Assembly (NCBI GenBank): GCA_945910005.1
Contig: OX246749.1
Span: forward strand, 30,294,476-30,358,475
From: Isoperla grammatica
Taxonomy: Eukaryota; Arthropoda; Insecta; Plecoptera; Perlodidae
Length of the DNA: 64,000 bases
Direction of reading: 5' to 3'
The position numbers and the translations under genes were made by a program. Positions 1 through 10,214 of the stretch are shown piece after piece (positions within the stretch are counted from its first letter, which is position 1; each line of letters starts with the position of its first letter). The notes below the pieces were generated by a model. That model ran no database searches. It saw only the letters and a list, made by a program, of their open reading frames with translations, and was not told the origin of the DNA.

Positions 1-705
1 CTCAGTGTTGCTATGTCATGCTTCAGGCCCCCCCCAGCGCACCAAAACTGAGTGTTGTCTACACGGCCACCTGTGAGCTGCACGAGGCTAGATGATTGTA
101 TGTCTCAGTGTTGCTATGTCATGCTTCAGGCCCTCCCAGCACAACAACCCTGAGTGTTGTCCACACAGCCACCTGTGAGATTCACGAGGCAAGATGATTG
201 TATGTCTCAGTGATGCTATGTCAAGCTTCAGGTCCCCCCAGCGCACCAACCCTGAGTGTTGTCTACACGGCTGCCTGTGAGCTGCACGAGGCTAGATGAT
301 TGTATGTGGCAGTATTGCTATGTCATGCTTAAGGTCCCCCCAGCACACAAACCCTGAGTGTTGTCTACACGGCCACCTGTGAGCTGCACGAGGCTAGGTG
401 ATTGTATGTCTCATTGTTGCTATATTATGCTTCATCCCCCCAGCACTCCAACCCTGAGTGTTGTCTACACGGCCACCTGTGAGCTGCACGAGGCTAGATG
501 ATTGTATGTCTCAGTGTTGCTATATTATGCTTCAGGTCCCCCCAGCGCACCAACCCTGAATGTTGTCTACACGGCCACCTGTGAGCTGCACGAGGCTAGA
601 TGATTGTATGTCTCAGTGTTGCTATATTATGCTTCAGGTCCCCCCAGCGCACCAACCCTGAATGTTGTCTACACGGCCACCTGTGAGCTGCACGAGGCTA
701 GATGA
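1..705 (+). repeat. Splice-acceptor minisatellite of the Ig exon, left block
   Basis: About seven direct copies of a 102-103 bp unit run from the window edge. Each unit has intron-like sequence, an acceptor ending in ATGCTTCAG, and a shortened copy of the start of the Ig exon found at 2621. Compared with the real exon, every unit lacks the bases coding the EASVTA stretch and then runs into a TAG/TGA-rich tail. The array is therefore derived from the exon junction and is not itself coding. The left end is cut by the window. Confidence 0.9.
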
Positions 706-932
706 TGTTGGAATTTAAAGTGTCCGCCGTTACATTCAGTGTTTTTTTTATGTTTACGAGATAATGTTGGTAATATCCACCATCTTGTAATATGTGTAAG
801 TTGATATTTCCGTTCTGTAATTTTGTGCTGCGATCTGACGGAATAAACTAGTTGTGTGACTTCCCACCAAGGTGACAGACGTCATTATTTTCCCTTTCTC
901 CCATGAGTTGAATTCAAACGTTTTTACTAACA
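706..932 (+). repeat. 5' LTR of the Copia element
   Basis: This 227-bp direct repeat of 1849-2075 has TG...CA ends. The sequence after it (GATTATGAGACTTAAGC) should hold the primer-binding site, but I could not match it to a specific tRNA. Confidence 0.9.
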
Positions 933-1113
933 GATTATGAGACTTAAGCTGCTGTATATCAACTCATGAGATAGGGTAAATATTAGTCAACGAAGAAGAA
1001 GTGAAAATACTGTGTATGTACGTGAGGTAAGAAGTGAAAACCACCCAACCCTTAGGCCGAGACCTAGACCTCGACCTTGGTCCGCGTCATCAGTCTAGAT
1101 TGTTCGTTTCGAC

Positions 1114-1619
1114 ATGGTGGAAGAGAAGAAGATTATTCCAAGGTTGAACACGGATAATTATGAAGTTTGGGCTGTACGGATTGAAGTGATACAAAATCTG
1201 TCACAGGATATGTCATAACTCTTGGGGGTGGAGCAGTATCATGGAAAAGCAGGAAGCAGAAGTGTGTAGCTACCTCAACCACACATGCTGAATATATTGC
1301 CCTCTATGAGTGTTTAAGTGAATAACAATGGATACGGTCATTCTTGCATGAATTAAACCAAGGTAATATTATTCCAAGGAAGTGTAATATTCTTTGTGAC
1401 AATCAAGGTGCATTTTTTATTGCAAATAATGATATGGTTAGAGAGACAAGCAAGCATTTTGTAGTAAAATACAACTATGTACGTGACATAGTTAAAGAAG
1501 GAGAGATATTTTTGAAATATGTACCATCAAGTGAAAATCTTGCTGATCTCTTCACAAAAAGCCTATCGGGACCAAAGACAAAACTGTTTGTCAAAGGTAT
1601 TGGTATCATAGACATGTAA
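1114..1619 (+). pseudogene. Copia gag start fused to RNase H remnant
   Basis: An ATG at 1114 opens a Gag-like N-terminus (MVEEKKIIPRLNTDNYEVW), the usual Copia 'L..DNY..W' beginning. After about 70 bases it passes directly into Copia RNase H sequence ([10 protein letters not shown], then [42 protein letters not shown]). A stop at about 1321 interrupts the RNase H part, and the longest open stretch is 1344-1619. The junction near 1183-1190 marks a deletion of nearly all of pol. The RNase H motifs are typical of the Copia/Ty1 superfamily. It cannot make a working polyprotein. Confidence 0.85.
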
Positions 1620-1848
1620 AATGTAGTAGCCCTACCATATGTAAGTGTAACCATTGATTATTTTTGTGTAGCCTAGCCATGATTAATTTTTTTTATATCA
1701 AGTATGTAGAATAACTAAGATATAATTTCATGTTATTAAATAAGAAGCATTATAAGAAGGTTATGTTATTATTAAATTAGAAGCATTAAGAAGGTTATGC
1801 TAACTAAGCAAGAAGTAAAAAGTAAAATAACCTCTGAATGAGGGGAGG

Positions 1849-2075
1849 TGTTGGAATTTAAAGTGTCCGCCGTTACATTCAGTGGTACTTTTATGTTTAC
1901 GAGATAATGTTGGTAATGTCCGCCATCTTGTAATATGTGTAAGTTGATATTTCCGTTCTGTAATTTTGTGCTGCGATCTGACGGAATAAACTAGTTGTGT
2001 GACTTCCCACCAAGGTGATAGACGTCATTATTTTCCCTTTCTCCCATGAGTTGAATTCAAACGTTTTTACTAACA
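1849..2075 (+). repeat. 3' LTR of the Copia element
   Basis: This is the 227-bp partner of 706-932. It follows the purine tract GAATGAGGGGAGG and is followed by the target duplication GATGA, where the minisatellite resumes in register. Confidence 0.9.
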
Positions 2076-2620
2076 GATGATTGTATGTCTCAGTGTTGCT
2101 ATGTCATGCTCTAGGTCCCCCAGCGCACCAACCCTGAGTGTTGTCTACACGGCCACCTGTGAGCTGCACGAGGCTAGATGATTGTATGCTCATTGTTGCT
2201 ATGTCATGCTTTAGGTCCCCCCAGCGCACTAACCATGAGTGTTGTCTACACGGTCACCTGTGAGCTGCACGAGGCTAGATGAGTGTATGTCTCAGTGTTG
2301 CTATGTCATGCTTCAGGTCCCCCCAGCGCACCAACCATGAGTGTTGTCTACACGGCCACCTGTGAGCTGCACGAGGCTAGATGATTGTATGTCTCATTGT
2401 TGCTATGTCATGCTCTAGGTCCCCCAGCGCACCAACCCTGAGTGTTGTCTACACGGCCACCTGTGAGCTGCACGAGGCTAGATGATTGTATGCTCATTGT
2501 TGCTATGTCATGCTTTAGGTCCCCCCAGCGCACTAACCCTGAGTGTTGTCTACACGGTCACCTGTGAGCTGCACGAGGCTAGATGAGTGTATGTCTCAGT
2601 GTTGCTATGTCATGCTTCAG
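2076..2620 (+). repeat. Splice-acceptor minisatellite of the Ig exon, right block
   Basis: The 102-bp array continues here for about five units up to the genuine acceptor of the Ig exon. Within it, roughly 2090-2290 and 2393-2595 share private variants (ATGCTCTAGG then ATGCTTTAGG, GCACTAACC, CGGTCACC). This indicates a higher-order duplication of about three units. Each unit keeps an AG acceptor followed by GTCCCCC. Confidence 0.88.
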
Positions 2621-4187
2621 GTCCCCCCAGCACACCAACCCTGAGTGTTGTCTACACGGAGGCCAGCGTCACGGCAACCTGTGAGGTGAACGGGGCTCGT
2701 CCTGTCGCCGACATATCCTGGATCCTTGGAGATGAGATCATCCGCGAGGACTCACTGTCGGACTTTCGAAAGTATTCTCAGGACGCTTGGAGGTGGCCCT
2801 GGATGAAGGGATCTGTTATGCAGAGACTCACACTCACCCGCCAGACTCAGGACAACGGCAAGGTCCTTAAGTGTGTTGTATCTCATGTGACCTTGGCCCG
2901 GCCGTTGGAGGCGACGGAGACGATCTCATTCACTGGTAAGCTATGTATATACATGTTGTGTAGAACTGATGTTTTCTCAGTTTGATGCTGCTTCCCTCCA
3001 TCGCTATGTGACCACCGCTTACCGTCGTTACAACCCGACAATCACATCATGTTTACACACATTTCATATTATATTATTTATAATCAGTGATGTTTGCTAT
3101 GCTTAGGTCTTGGGTACGTTACTACGGGTTAGAGCTTCAAACTATGTCGAACTTAAGAAATCTGCTCATTTCACACATTCCTCCCAATGAGCGTCGTCGA
3201 AAATGTATATTTCTTACCTAATGAAACCGTTTCTGACATTGACGAAGTAGAATTTTTTTTTTTTCTGTTCATTGATGAATGCAAAGTCGAGTTCGTCGCA
3301 CAGATTGTTTTCTGTACGGGGTTCCCAGGTTCTCTGGCTAATCTAAGCTCGATGCCAACATTTCGAGTCTATCGATCGACCTTGATGTCCGATCGACCAA
3401 TACTGTAGAGGGTATGAATAAACGATAACAGTGCAGTCATTGTTGTTATCAATGTGATTGATGACAATCTAGACTCAAATGCACTGCAAAGTCTGGTCAA
3501 ATAAACATCAGACTTCTACAAACTGAACTGTTAAGTATTAAAGAATTCCGTGATTTCTTTCTTTCTACATCAATAGAAATAGTTGTTTGAAGTTGCAGCA
3601 TTATTTGTATACGTTAGGCAACACATTTCTCCAAAAATATCATACATAAAACATTTGCTTTGGTTTCAGAAGCAGTAAGTGCGACTACGCCGCTTGCAGT
3701 CAGCAGCGCTACACCTGAAGCGGCCCTCACTACAACACCTGACCCTAGCACCGCCCTAGACCCCTCCTGCACGGCTGCAAGCATGCTGGGTCGTGTCTGC
3801 CAGGAGTACAAGGGGCTTCATAACGCCTCTTGTCCCCGGGACGAGGTGTACGAGCTTCGTGTTCGAGAGGCCGGAGCTGCGGCTAGGACTGCTGAGCTGG
3901 CAGAGGAACACGCAAACGTCACCCTCGAGGCAGCTAAGGCTGAGGCGGCGTCAAATGCTTCTTTAGCCAAGGTTACCCTAGACGCGGCCCAGTCAAGCGC
4001 CAGATATGAGGCGTCTCGAGCCCAGAAAGAGGCGTCTGATGCAACTGCGGCCCAATTAGGGGTCGAATGGGCTCGAGATCGGGCTAAGGCCGAAGAGGCC
4101 TGGCGCATCAACGCCGAAGAGGAACTAGAATTCGAGCGAGCTAGACGTAGTGAAAGTCTGCTGCAGCTGCAGAGAGCGCAAGGCTAA
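2621..4187 (+). CDS. Gene A, 3' part: Ig domain, Thr-rich linker, Ala-rich coiled coil
   Basis: Two exons join in phase 1: 2621-2935 (acceptor ATGCTTCAG, donor GTAAGC) and 3670-4187 (acceptor GGTTTCAG, stop TAA at 4185). Exon 1 is one Ig-like domain with the paired cysteines in TATCEVNG and VLKCVVSH, the tryptophan in DISWILG, and a 'TQDNGKVLKC' F-strand motif. It resembles C2-set/CD80-like domains of nephrin- or sidestep-type adhesion proteins. Exon 2 codes a Thr/Ala/Pro-rich linker (residues such as TTTPDPSTALDPS), a Cys-containing segment, then about 110 residues rich in Ala, Glu and Arg that look like a helical coiled coil. No transmembrane segment follows, so this end looks secreted or extracellular. 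Upstream exons lie outside the window. I do not recognise a named orthologue. AATAAA at about 4418 may be its poly(A) signal. Confidence 0.72.
2986..3155. repeat. Dispersed repeat copy 1 (intron of gene A)
   Basis: This stretch is clearly similar to 6751-6905 in the same orientation. Shared blocks include CATCGCTATRTGACC, CAACCCGACAA and GAGCTTCAAACTATG. It lies in the gene A intron. Its class is unknown. Confidence 0.7.
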
Positions 4188-4639
4188 GTGTGCGAGCTGA
4201 AGGGTAAGTTTTATTCAGTGAATGTGTTTATACTTTTTTTGATCGAACCAATTCTTTGTACCTTCGAACATTTAAATAATAATTTTAAGATTTAAGGAAG
4301 TTGAAATAATGTGATATTTTTATTTTATGCGTATGTGTTTTGAGCAGCAATGCTTTAGATCCAAGATCTGCTGGTCTTATTTATATAAAATGATGGACAA
4401 ACATATGTTTACCGTTAAAATAAAGAAAAAATATAATAAACTGCTATATTGGAATACATGAATAAATCTTCTCCAGCTCCCATTTATGTTTGTCCTCTAC
4501 AGGTGAAAAAGTGAATTCCCGATTCTCTAAAGTTTAGCGGGTCTCCTCTCTCTCTTTCTTTCGCACAAAGTTCTATCTACATCTACACCATCATACCTCG
4601 CCTCAAACTTCCTATATCTACACTCTAACCACACTTTCA

Positions 4640-5536
4640 ATACCAGGTCTAGAGGAGGTACACAACTTGCATTCCCCATACATCGAACCAGTCTCCTGGA
4701 CAATTCAGTGACAATAAATGCTATTCGAGCTTGGAACAGCCTACCTGGGGATGTCAGGGATGACTATCAGCACAAGAGCAATACCGTTTTTAGGAGCAAA
4801 ATCCATTCATTGTTGGTTTAAAAACAATAAAATATCACTATCGGGAGTGTGCTTGGAACAACTCACTAGAGCTAGTAATTATAATATTCAGATGCCTTTT
4901 ACATATTTTACAATTTTTGATTAACTGTACGAATCAGATGGATGAATGTGACGTATGAATGACCATAGTTTAACATACAATACACTCATAGATATGACTA
5001 TCTTCGTATATGTTTCGTTTATTTATATTCTATGTTCTTAGTAATAGTTAAATTAATATTGCAGTTTGCATCCATGACACTAGTCGTATGCCATATAAAT
5101 AACATTGACATTTATATTTTATTTTGTTACTACGCCTGAACATTCATAAGTAACTTGTGTCATACTCATATCATCTTAGTAACAACTTATTTCTATTTTA
5201 CTTAGTGTTCACTACAATACCATTGTTTGTAATTCGTAATTAATTGGTATTAATGACACTAGCCGCATGCTATACAACATAAACATTTTCCTTTTTTGCT
5301 ACTACGCCCAAACAATCATAAGTTACTTGTGTCATACTCATTTCATTTTAGTGATAATTAATTCCATTTCATTTATTATTTGTATTGTGTATTTCCATGT
5401 TTCTGAATTAATTCATGTCAATGTCAAATGTATATTATCAAATTGTTATTATTTACTGTATTATTACCGGTTGGATGTAAGAAAAGGCCTCACTGGCCTT
5501 AATCCCGCCCATAATAAAGACCGAAATCAATCAATC
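4640..5536 (+). mobile_element. 3' end of a non-LTR retrotransposon (LINE)
   Basis: From about 4650 to 4822 one frame encodes the typical C-terminus of a CR1/L2/Jockey-type reverse transcriptase ORF, with LLDNSVTINAIRAWNSLPGD and VFRSKIHSLLV followed by a stop. A roughly 700-bp AT-rich 3' UTR follows. It holds an internal tandem duplication (about 5076-5190 and 5254-5365) and ends in GGCCTCACTGGCCTTAAT and an (AATC)n tail at 5526-5546. The element is 5'-truncated. Confidence 0.78.
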
Positions 5537-5729
5537 AATCAATCAATGGGAGAAAGTTTGATTTGTTCTTTATGGATTTCTTTTCAAACGTTTCGTCCAG
5601 ACTTCTCGTGTTCGGACTCTGCTGCTCAATTATTCAAACTGAGTTTGTTATTTTATTTATATTGTAAACGTGGAATTCGTGCGACAGTTTATATGTTCTA
5701 TTTTTAAACCGTGTCTTCATGATTCACCA

Positions 5730-6240
5730 GGGCCCGCGGTGGCTCGTGCGGTTCGTGCACAGGTCCGTGTGTGTCACCTAAAGTTGCCGTCATCTAAAGA
5801 GTTCATTCGAGTTCTGCGAAATGCCTTCCCCTCTTACCCCCACCAGTGCCCGCGCACGGACGAAGAGAGGCAGTGAAAGATCTAATCTCTATAATAGACC
5901 ATCAAGCTGTCAACCAAAGCTGTCAACGATCTTCTAATTAAATAAACCATCATTCAATACAAATGAATAATTACTTTATTCTTATTACATTAAATGTATT
6001 TATATCGTTATTATTGTACGTGAGTTGATATTCGTCGTTGGTGTTCGTCCGTGCGCGGGCACTGGTGGGGGTAAGAGGGGAAGGCACTGGTGGGGGAAAG
6101 AGGGGAAGGCATTTCGCAGAACTCAAATGAACTCTTTAGATGACGGCCACTGAGGGACACGGGATCGACTCCAGCACAAGCCATATGGGATAGTGTATTC
6201 ATTGCCCTTCGTCTTCTTCTACGGTTTAACACCTGTCATC
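5730..6240. mobile_element. Pair of inverted tRNA-like SINE copies
   Basis: A segment at about 5730-5875 recurs inverted at about 6035-6195. Shared blocks include GAACTCTTTAGATGACGGC (seen in 6125-6150) and its complement near 5788-5806, plus the adjoining GGCATTTCGCAGAACTC. The minus-strand copy starts with a pol III B-box-like GAGTCGATCCCGTG, as expected of a tRNA-derived SINE head. The right copy contains a short internal duplication of GGTGGGGG-AAGAGGGGAAGGC. Confidence 0.6.
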
Positions 6241-6281
6241 GCTCGAAGAGAGTGATTGCAATAATATTGATGTAAAGCAAC

Positions 6282-6282
<1 letters not shown>

Positions 6283-6321
<39 letters not shown>

Positions 6322-6325
6322 GTCA
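6283..6325. repeat. (CAT)n microsatellite
   Basis: About thirteen ATC/CAT triplets occur in a row. Confidence 0.95.
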
Positions 6326-6641
6326 TCAAACTTGTAAATACATGGTTAAATTCCGCATTATTCAGCCCTTTATTTATCTCAGCGATACTTGACGGTCAAC
6401 AGATTATGTTTAGTGTAACAACCCCAGTTACTTTGACCTTCAAACAATCGGTTCTAGGGAAACAAAGCGTTCTTCCAAAAGGTTTTACTGAAATCTTGCG
6501 CAAATGTTTCACGGTTGTCCGAGTGGGCTGTTGACTACGTTGTATAAATACCGGTCACAGTTAATGTTGGCATCGAGGCCATGAGGGCAAGTGGAGTGTT
6601 GCATTTACACTTGAGGCTGGCGTGGGTAGTATGGCGATAAT

Positions 6642-6661
6642 AGGGGGGGGGGGGGGGGGGC
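6642..6661. repeat. Poly(G) run
   Basis: An uninterrupted run of about 19-20 G lies in otherwise mixed sequence. Its length is likely uncertain in the assembly. Confidence 0.9.
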
Positions 6662-6750
6662 GTTAAGTGTCGTCTGTGGAAAATAAGGAAAGCTCCAAAG
6701 AAAGAGAAGCTTATCCGAAGACATCGCTTGTCTTGAGATTGTCTTAGTAC

Positions 6751-6905
6751 GACGCTCCCCTGCTGCTCCCTACATCGCTATATGACCCCTCACCCCCGTG
6801 GCAACCCGACAAACATATCATATTTATACATATAACTTATAATCATTCATATTTGTTATGCTGGGCGGTTGTCACACTACTAGGGGGTGGAGCTTCAAAC
6901 TATGT
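6751..6905. repeat. Dispersed repeat copy 2
   Basis: This is the direct counterpart of 2986-3155, with the same order of conserved blocks. Confidence 0.7.
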
Positions 6906-7017
6906 AAATCTAACAATATCTGGACTCTACAGCAAGCCACTTGTATCGGTAAAACTGAAAGCCGTGACAGCACAGCCTTATAGGGAACCCGCAACTGACG
7001 TCACATCAGGACTACAA

Positions 7018-7270
7018 CAATGGAACAAATGCATTGAACTGATGGACAAACAATAAGCTGTCAAAATAATAAAATTGCACCCATAGAAATAAAAACAAGT
7101 GTAGCAATAGAAACTGCTCGCCATTTAAAACTTTGAATGATAGACAACGACTAAGTAAAAGTTTTGTATGTGTACTTGTTTGTTTTTTGTTTTGTTTTCC
7201 AAAACCAGAAGAAATTATTTTTTGACAGCTTGTTGTTTGTACATCGATTCAATTCATTTGTTTCATTTTT
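7018..7270. mobile_element. Small foldback element
   Basis: The stretch 7018-7068 is the inverted complement of 7218-7270, with matching cores GACAGCTTGTTGTTTGTAC and GTCCATCAGTTCAATGCATT-like sequence. The arms of about 50 bp flank about 150 bp of AT-rich sequence. It has no coding capacity and is probably a MITE. Confidence 0.6.
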
Positions 7271-7359
7271 GTCTTAATTGGTGTTGCTAGTGCCCTATAG
7301 ACAGTTAACAGTGTATCGGAGGGTGGATATTTATCCCGTGTGTGGCGGTGGAAAATGCG

Positions 7360-7600
7360 GACTTTTTCGAAAATGCAGAAACACAAATTTTGGGACTTTC
7401 AAACTTCACGCGTACTATTTCACATCCCTTTCTTTATTAATGTATGGGGTGGAATAACTTCATCAAGACGGGTGCAATGACTACACTGAGTTGGCCAACT
7501 CATTAGCCCAACTTCGTCAATAACAACCTTTACTTGTGGAGTATTACATTGAGTTTTATTAATTTTCATATTCCCCAAACAATTACTCTTATTATGTTAT
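7360..7600. repeat. Dispersed repeat truncated by the Kolobok-like element
   Basis: In reverse complement this segment matches 23870-24061 and then 24553 onward, including the block GAAAGGGATGTGAAATAGTA. Similarity stops where the transposon at 7601 begins. Confidence 0.75.
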
Positions 7601-7964
7601 AGGTGGGCTGGACTAAACTCGGTGAATTTTTTGCCATTGTTGGTTTTTGTAATTACCGTGTTAAGACTCGCACCAGTAATAGACACGAAAAACCCCGACC
7701 TCGAAAGACCGCTCCGTTCCCGGACTGTAAGCGTTGAAAGAATGGCCCAGCTGGGAGGCTACGTCACAACCCCCACTCCCTCGCCGGCCGGCCAAGCATC
7801 AACACGTGCGTGCATTGTGTACTCGTGTTAGTCCGGCAGCGGTAGAGAGCTACTTTAGAGGGTAGTTAGGACCATTGGCATTGTGATATGTGTAGCTTAA
7901 AGCCTACCAGTTCGAGCCTCGAAGGTCGGACAGAAGAGAAAAGCCGAGGAAAGAAAAAGCGGTT

Positions 7965-8423
7965 ATGCGTGATCTTTTAGGGAGAGCGGGAAAAACTGAT
8001 TGGTGCGATTGTGGTGAGTGTGTTGTGATGTTATCTGACACGGAAAGTTTCTGTTGCACCGAAAATAATGTAATAAATACATTTAGAGGGAGTGCAGAGT
8101 GCATCAAGTTTCATGAATCCTTTGAAAGCATGTTCAATGAAGATGTACTTTTAACTGCGCGTCATGTATTGATTGCACTCCAAGGCGGATCTCCGCAAGT
8201 ATTGAGTGATTTAGTAGAAGAGACAACAAATCGTGTGTGGCGGTTTGTGGCCTACAAACAATTCATTCACTGGATGAGTGCAGGTATTCAGTTGGGCAAA
8301 ACTAAGAGGATTGTAATACCGTCTTGTGTTGTGAACGTCATTAGGGACAAATACCCGGAAATGGACGGCGCCTACGTAGGATTTGCTGCAGCCACAGGGC
8401 ATGAAGCAGAATACTTTGACTAG
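7965..8423 (+). CDS. P2X7 C-terminal (ballast)-like Zn-binding protein of the transposon
   Basis: The 152-residue frame starts at ATG 7965 and ends at TAG 8421-8423. Visible motifs are W-C-x-C-G-x-C (WCDCGECVVM, residues about 13-22), ESFCCTE, an ECIKFHESF segment, then NRVWRFVAYKQFIHWM and RIVIPSCVVNVIRDKYPEMDG. This pattern is that of the cysteine-rich domain shared between the P2X7 receptor cytoplasmic tail and transposon-linked proteins. No P2X transmembrane region is present, so it is not a receptor. It lies between the transposon ends and is convergent with the transposase. A role in transposition or as a DNA- or protein-binding accessory is inference. The N-terminus may extend upstream in frame or through an unseen intron. 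Confidence 0.75.
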   Translation: MRDLLGRAGKTDWCDCGECVVMLSDTESFCCTENNVINTFRGSAECIKFHESFESMFNEDVLLTARHVLIALQGGSPQVLSDLVEETTNRVWRFVAYKQFIHWMSAGIQLGKTKRIVIPSCVVNVIRDKYPEMDGAYVGFAAATGHEAEYFD

Positions 8424-8897
8424 TGCGAAATCATCACATTCTACTACGGACAACAATCCTTCTTTAATACTTTATTATGGTTTAATACGTTTCAATTCGA
8501 TTTTTTATGTTATTGTGAATATGATGTTTGACTTAGCAAAATGTAATGCTATTAGTGAATAGTAAGTAGTGGTAGGTAGTAAGCAAAATTATTTGAGCGT
8601 GTCTAGAATAAGAAAACAAGTAAATTTGCAAAATAAATAACACGTTGCAATTTACATATTGTAACACCTCAAAATAACAAGCAGTGCAGTGTTATAAATC
8701 AAACTAATTTCCAGCCATGCATCATTTCTAACAAGAACAGATTAAAATATGACAGCAGCGGAATTATGTATTTATATTAATTAAATCATATTATATTCTT
8801 ATCTTCAACTATTCCTCTGCCAGCAACAATGCAAGTAGAAATTCAATGTACGTGCGTAGAACACCTTACCTTTTACAGCACTGGTGGGAAGTTTGTG
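8424..8897. other. Spacer between convergent transposon genes
   Basis: This is AT-rich non-coding sequence inside the transposon, presumably the 3' UTRs of both genes. Nothing else is recognisable. Confidence 0.6.
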
Positions 8898-10214
8898 TTA
8901 CATATTTTCGGGAAATCTGCTGTAGCTAGCTGATCCGATCTCACTTTTAGACGGGCGTGGTATTGGCGCAATATTGCGGGGTACTTCTACAGAGTATGGG
9001 TCGTCCTCAATTGATAAGTTTATTTCACCACCCACGAATTGGCACACTTTTTCTATTAAGTCTTTACGCCACGTATAGCATTTTGGAGAGCGAATGTTTT
9101 TTTCAATATATTTTTTGGTGATCTTAGAGTATCTTACTTCTGTGCGAGAGATATCCCGACCAGTGTTTATGTTGTGGTCCAACACTGCGAGCATTCCACG
9201 TAGGACCATTCCCTCGTAGGAAAAGTGGGATTTTTTGGGAAGATACTTCAATCTCACATTGTGGTAAGATTCTAACGAGCCAGTGTGACAGTAGTTTTTT
9301 AAGTGTTTCATGTCATCGAGCAAGCTCTTATCAGAAACTATGTTGGAGAGAAGCCTGAAATCATGTGAATTTTTCTTCAACCATGCCTTATCACGCCCGG
9401 CCTCATCGTCGATCTGTTCATGTTCACATTGATGAAAATGTTTATAGTCGGCATGCCACGAGTGATTGTTCGTCACGTGTTCTAAAATTGAGGTGAATTT
9501 TTCTATTAAAAGGTCCGCGTTACCTTCGCAAGTCATGGAAGACCACCACATGTGGTTTATTATACTCTGTCTCCACAACTCTAAATCGGGAGCACTTTTC
9601 TCCGCGGCTTTTAGCTTTTTCACTAAACTTTTAGAAACATGCCATACATCGAATTCATGGACTATATCGGGGTACTTTGTTCTTATCAACTTTCTAATTC
9701 CGCGGTGCCGATCTGACAGAAACAGTTCAATAGGGATCCCATAGCCGATCAGTCGGGATAGTATTTGATCGCAGGCGGGCTTTTCGAGCTCACCTGCAGT
9801 CATACCTTTTTGTAAAACGATAAAGTCAATAATTTTATCGTTGCTGACATCCATAATTGTATATGTTACATACTTCGCGCAAAAGCCCGGCGAGTCATAT
9901 TGGCCATCTCCGGCCAAGCGTATGCCGTTGTTAGTATTTTTGAGTTGTTGTATGTTGATAGCTTTGTGACAGGTCCACGTATGTTTTATGGCAGGTGCAA
10001 CAAACCGACGAACAATGCGGTAGTATGTCTTCTCACACATGAAACACATATTTAATGCTTCTGCAACAGCATTCATCGTTGAGAAACTCATGCCACTAGT
10101 ATACATGGATGCTGCTAGCATTATTGTTCCCATGCCAAATTTATTGGTTAGCTTGTGTGATCTCCAAGTGTTCATATGTCCATTGATACAAACAGTGTGG
10201 ACAATTAATATGGA
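8898..10214 (-). pseudogene. DDE transposase core, Kolobok-like
   Basis: The minus-strand frame runs from just after the TGA at 10215 to the stop at 8898, with a first ATG at 10175. Likely catalytic segments are AGDGQYDSPGFCAKYVTYT (first Asp), ELFLSDRHRGIRKL (second Asp) and YCHTGSLESYHNVRLKYLPK (Glu). FDVWHVSKSLVKKLK, INHMWWSSMTCEGNADLL and a late MVLRGMLAVLDHN segment are typical of the large THAP-linked transposases annotated as Kolobok. The frame is identical to that of the THAP ORF upstream (11111 to 10215), so the two are one gene interrupted by a single TGA. Apart from that stop, the core is intact over more than 420 residues, suggesting recent inactivation or an allele-specific nonsense change. 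Confidence 0.8.

Larger units (their letters stand above)
706..2075 (+). mobile_element. Internally deleted Copia-type LTR retrotransposon
   Basis: Two 227-bp LTRs (706-932 and 1849-2075) begin TGTTGG and end CTAACA. They differ at about six positions by eye. The element is flanked by the 5-bp target duplication GATGA (701-705 and 2076-2080), which lies inside the minisatellite unit. A polypurine tract (1836-1848) precedes the 3' LTR. The interior retains only the start of a Gag-like protein and the RNase H end of Pol, so protease, integrase and most of the reverse transcriptase are gone. It is a non-autonomous insertion. Order of events: array first, Copia second. Confidence 0.93.

Noticed and set aside
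3660..3669. ATG at 3660 as a start codon for the coiled-coil protein
   Set aside because: It overlaps the acceptor GGTTTCAG, and phase 1 joining to the Ig exon explains the frame better.
7622..7831. 69-codon ORF with a hydrophobic start just inside the transposon
   Set aside because: It begins in the terminal repeat region and has no conserved motif. It is more likely untranslated sequence.
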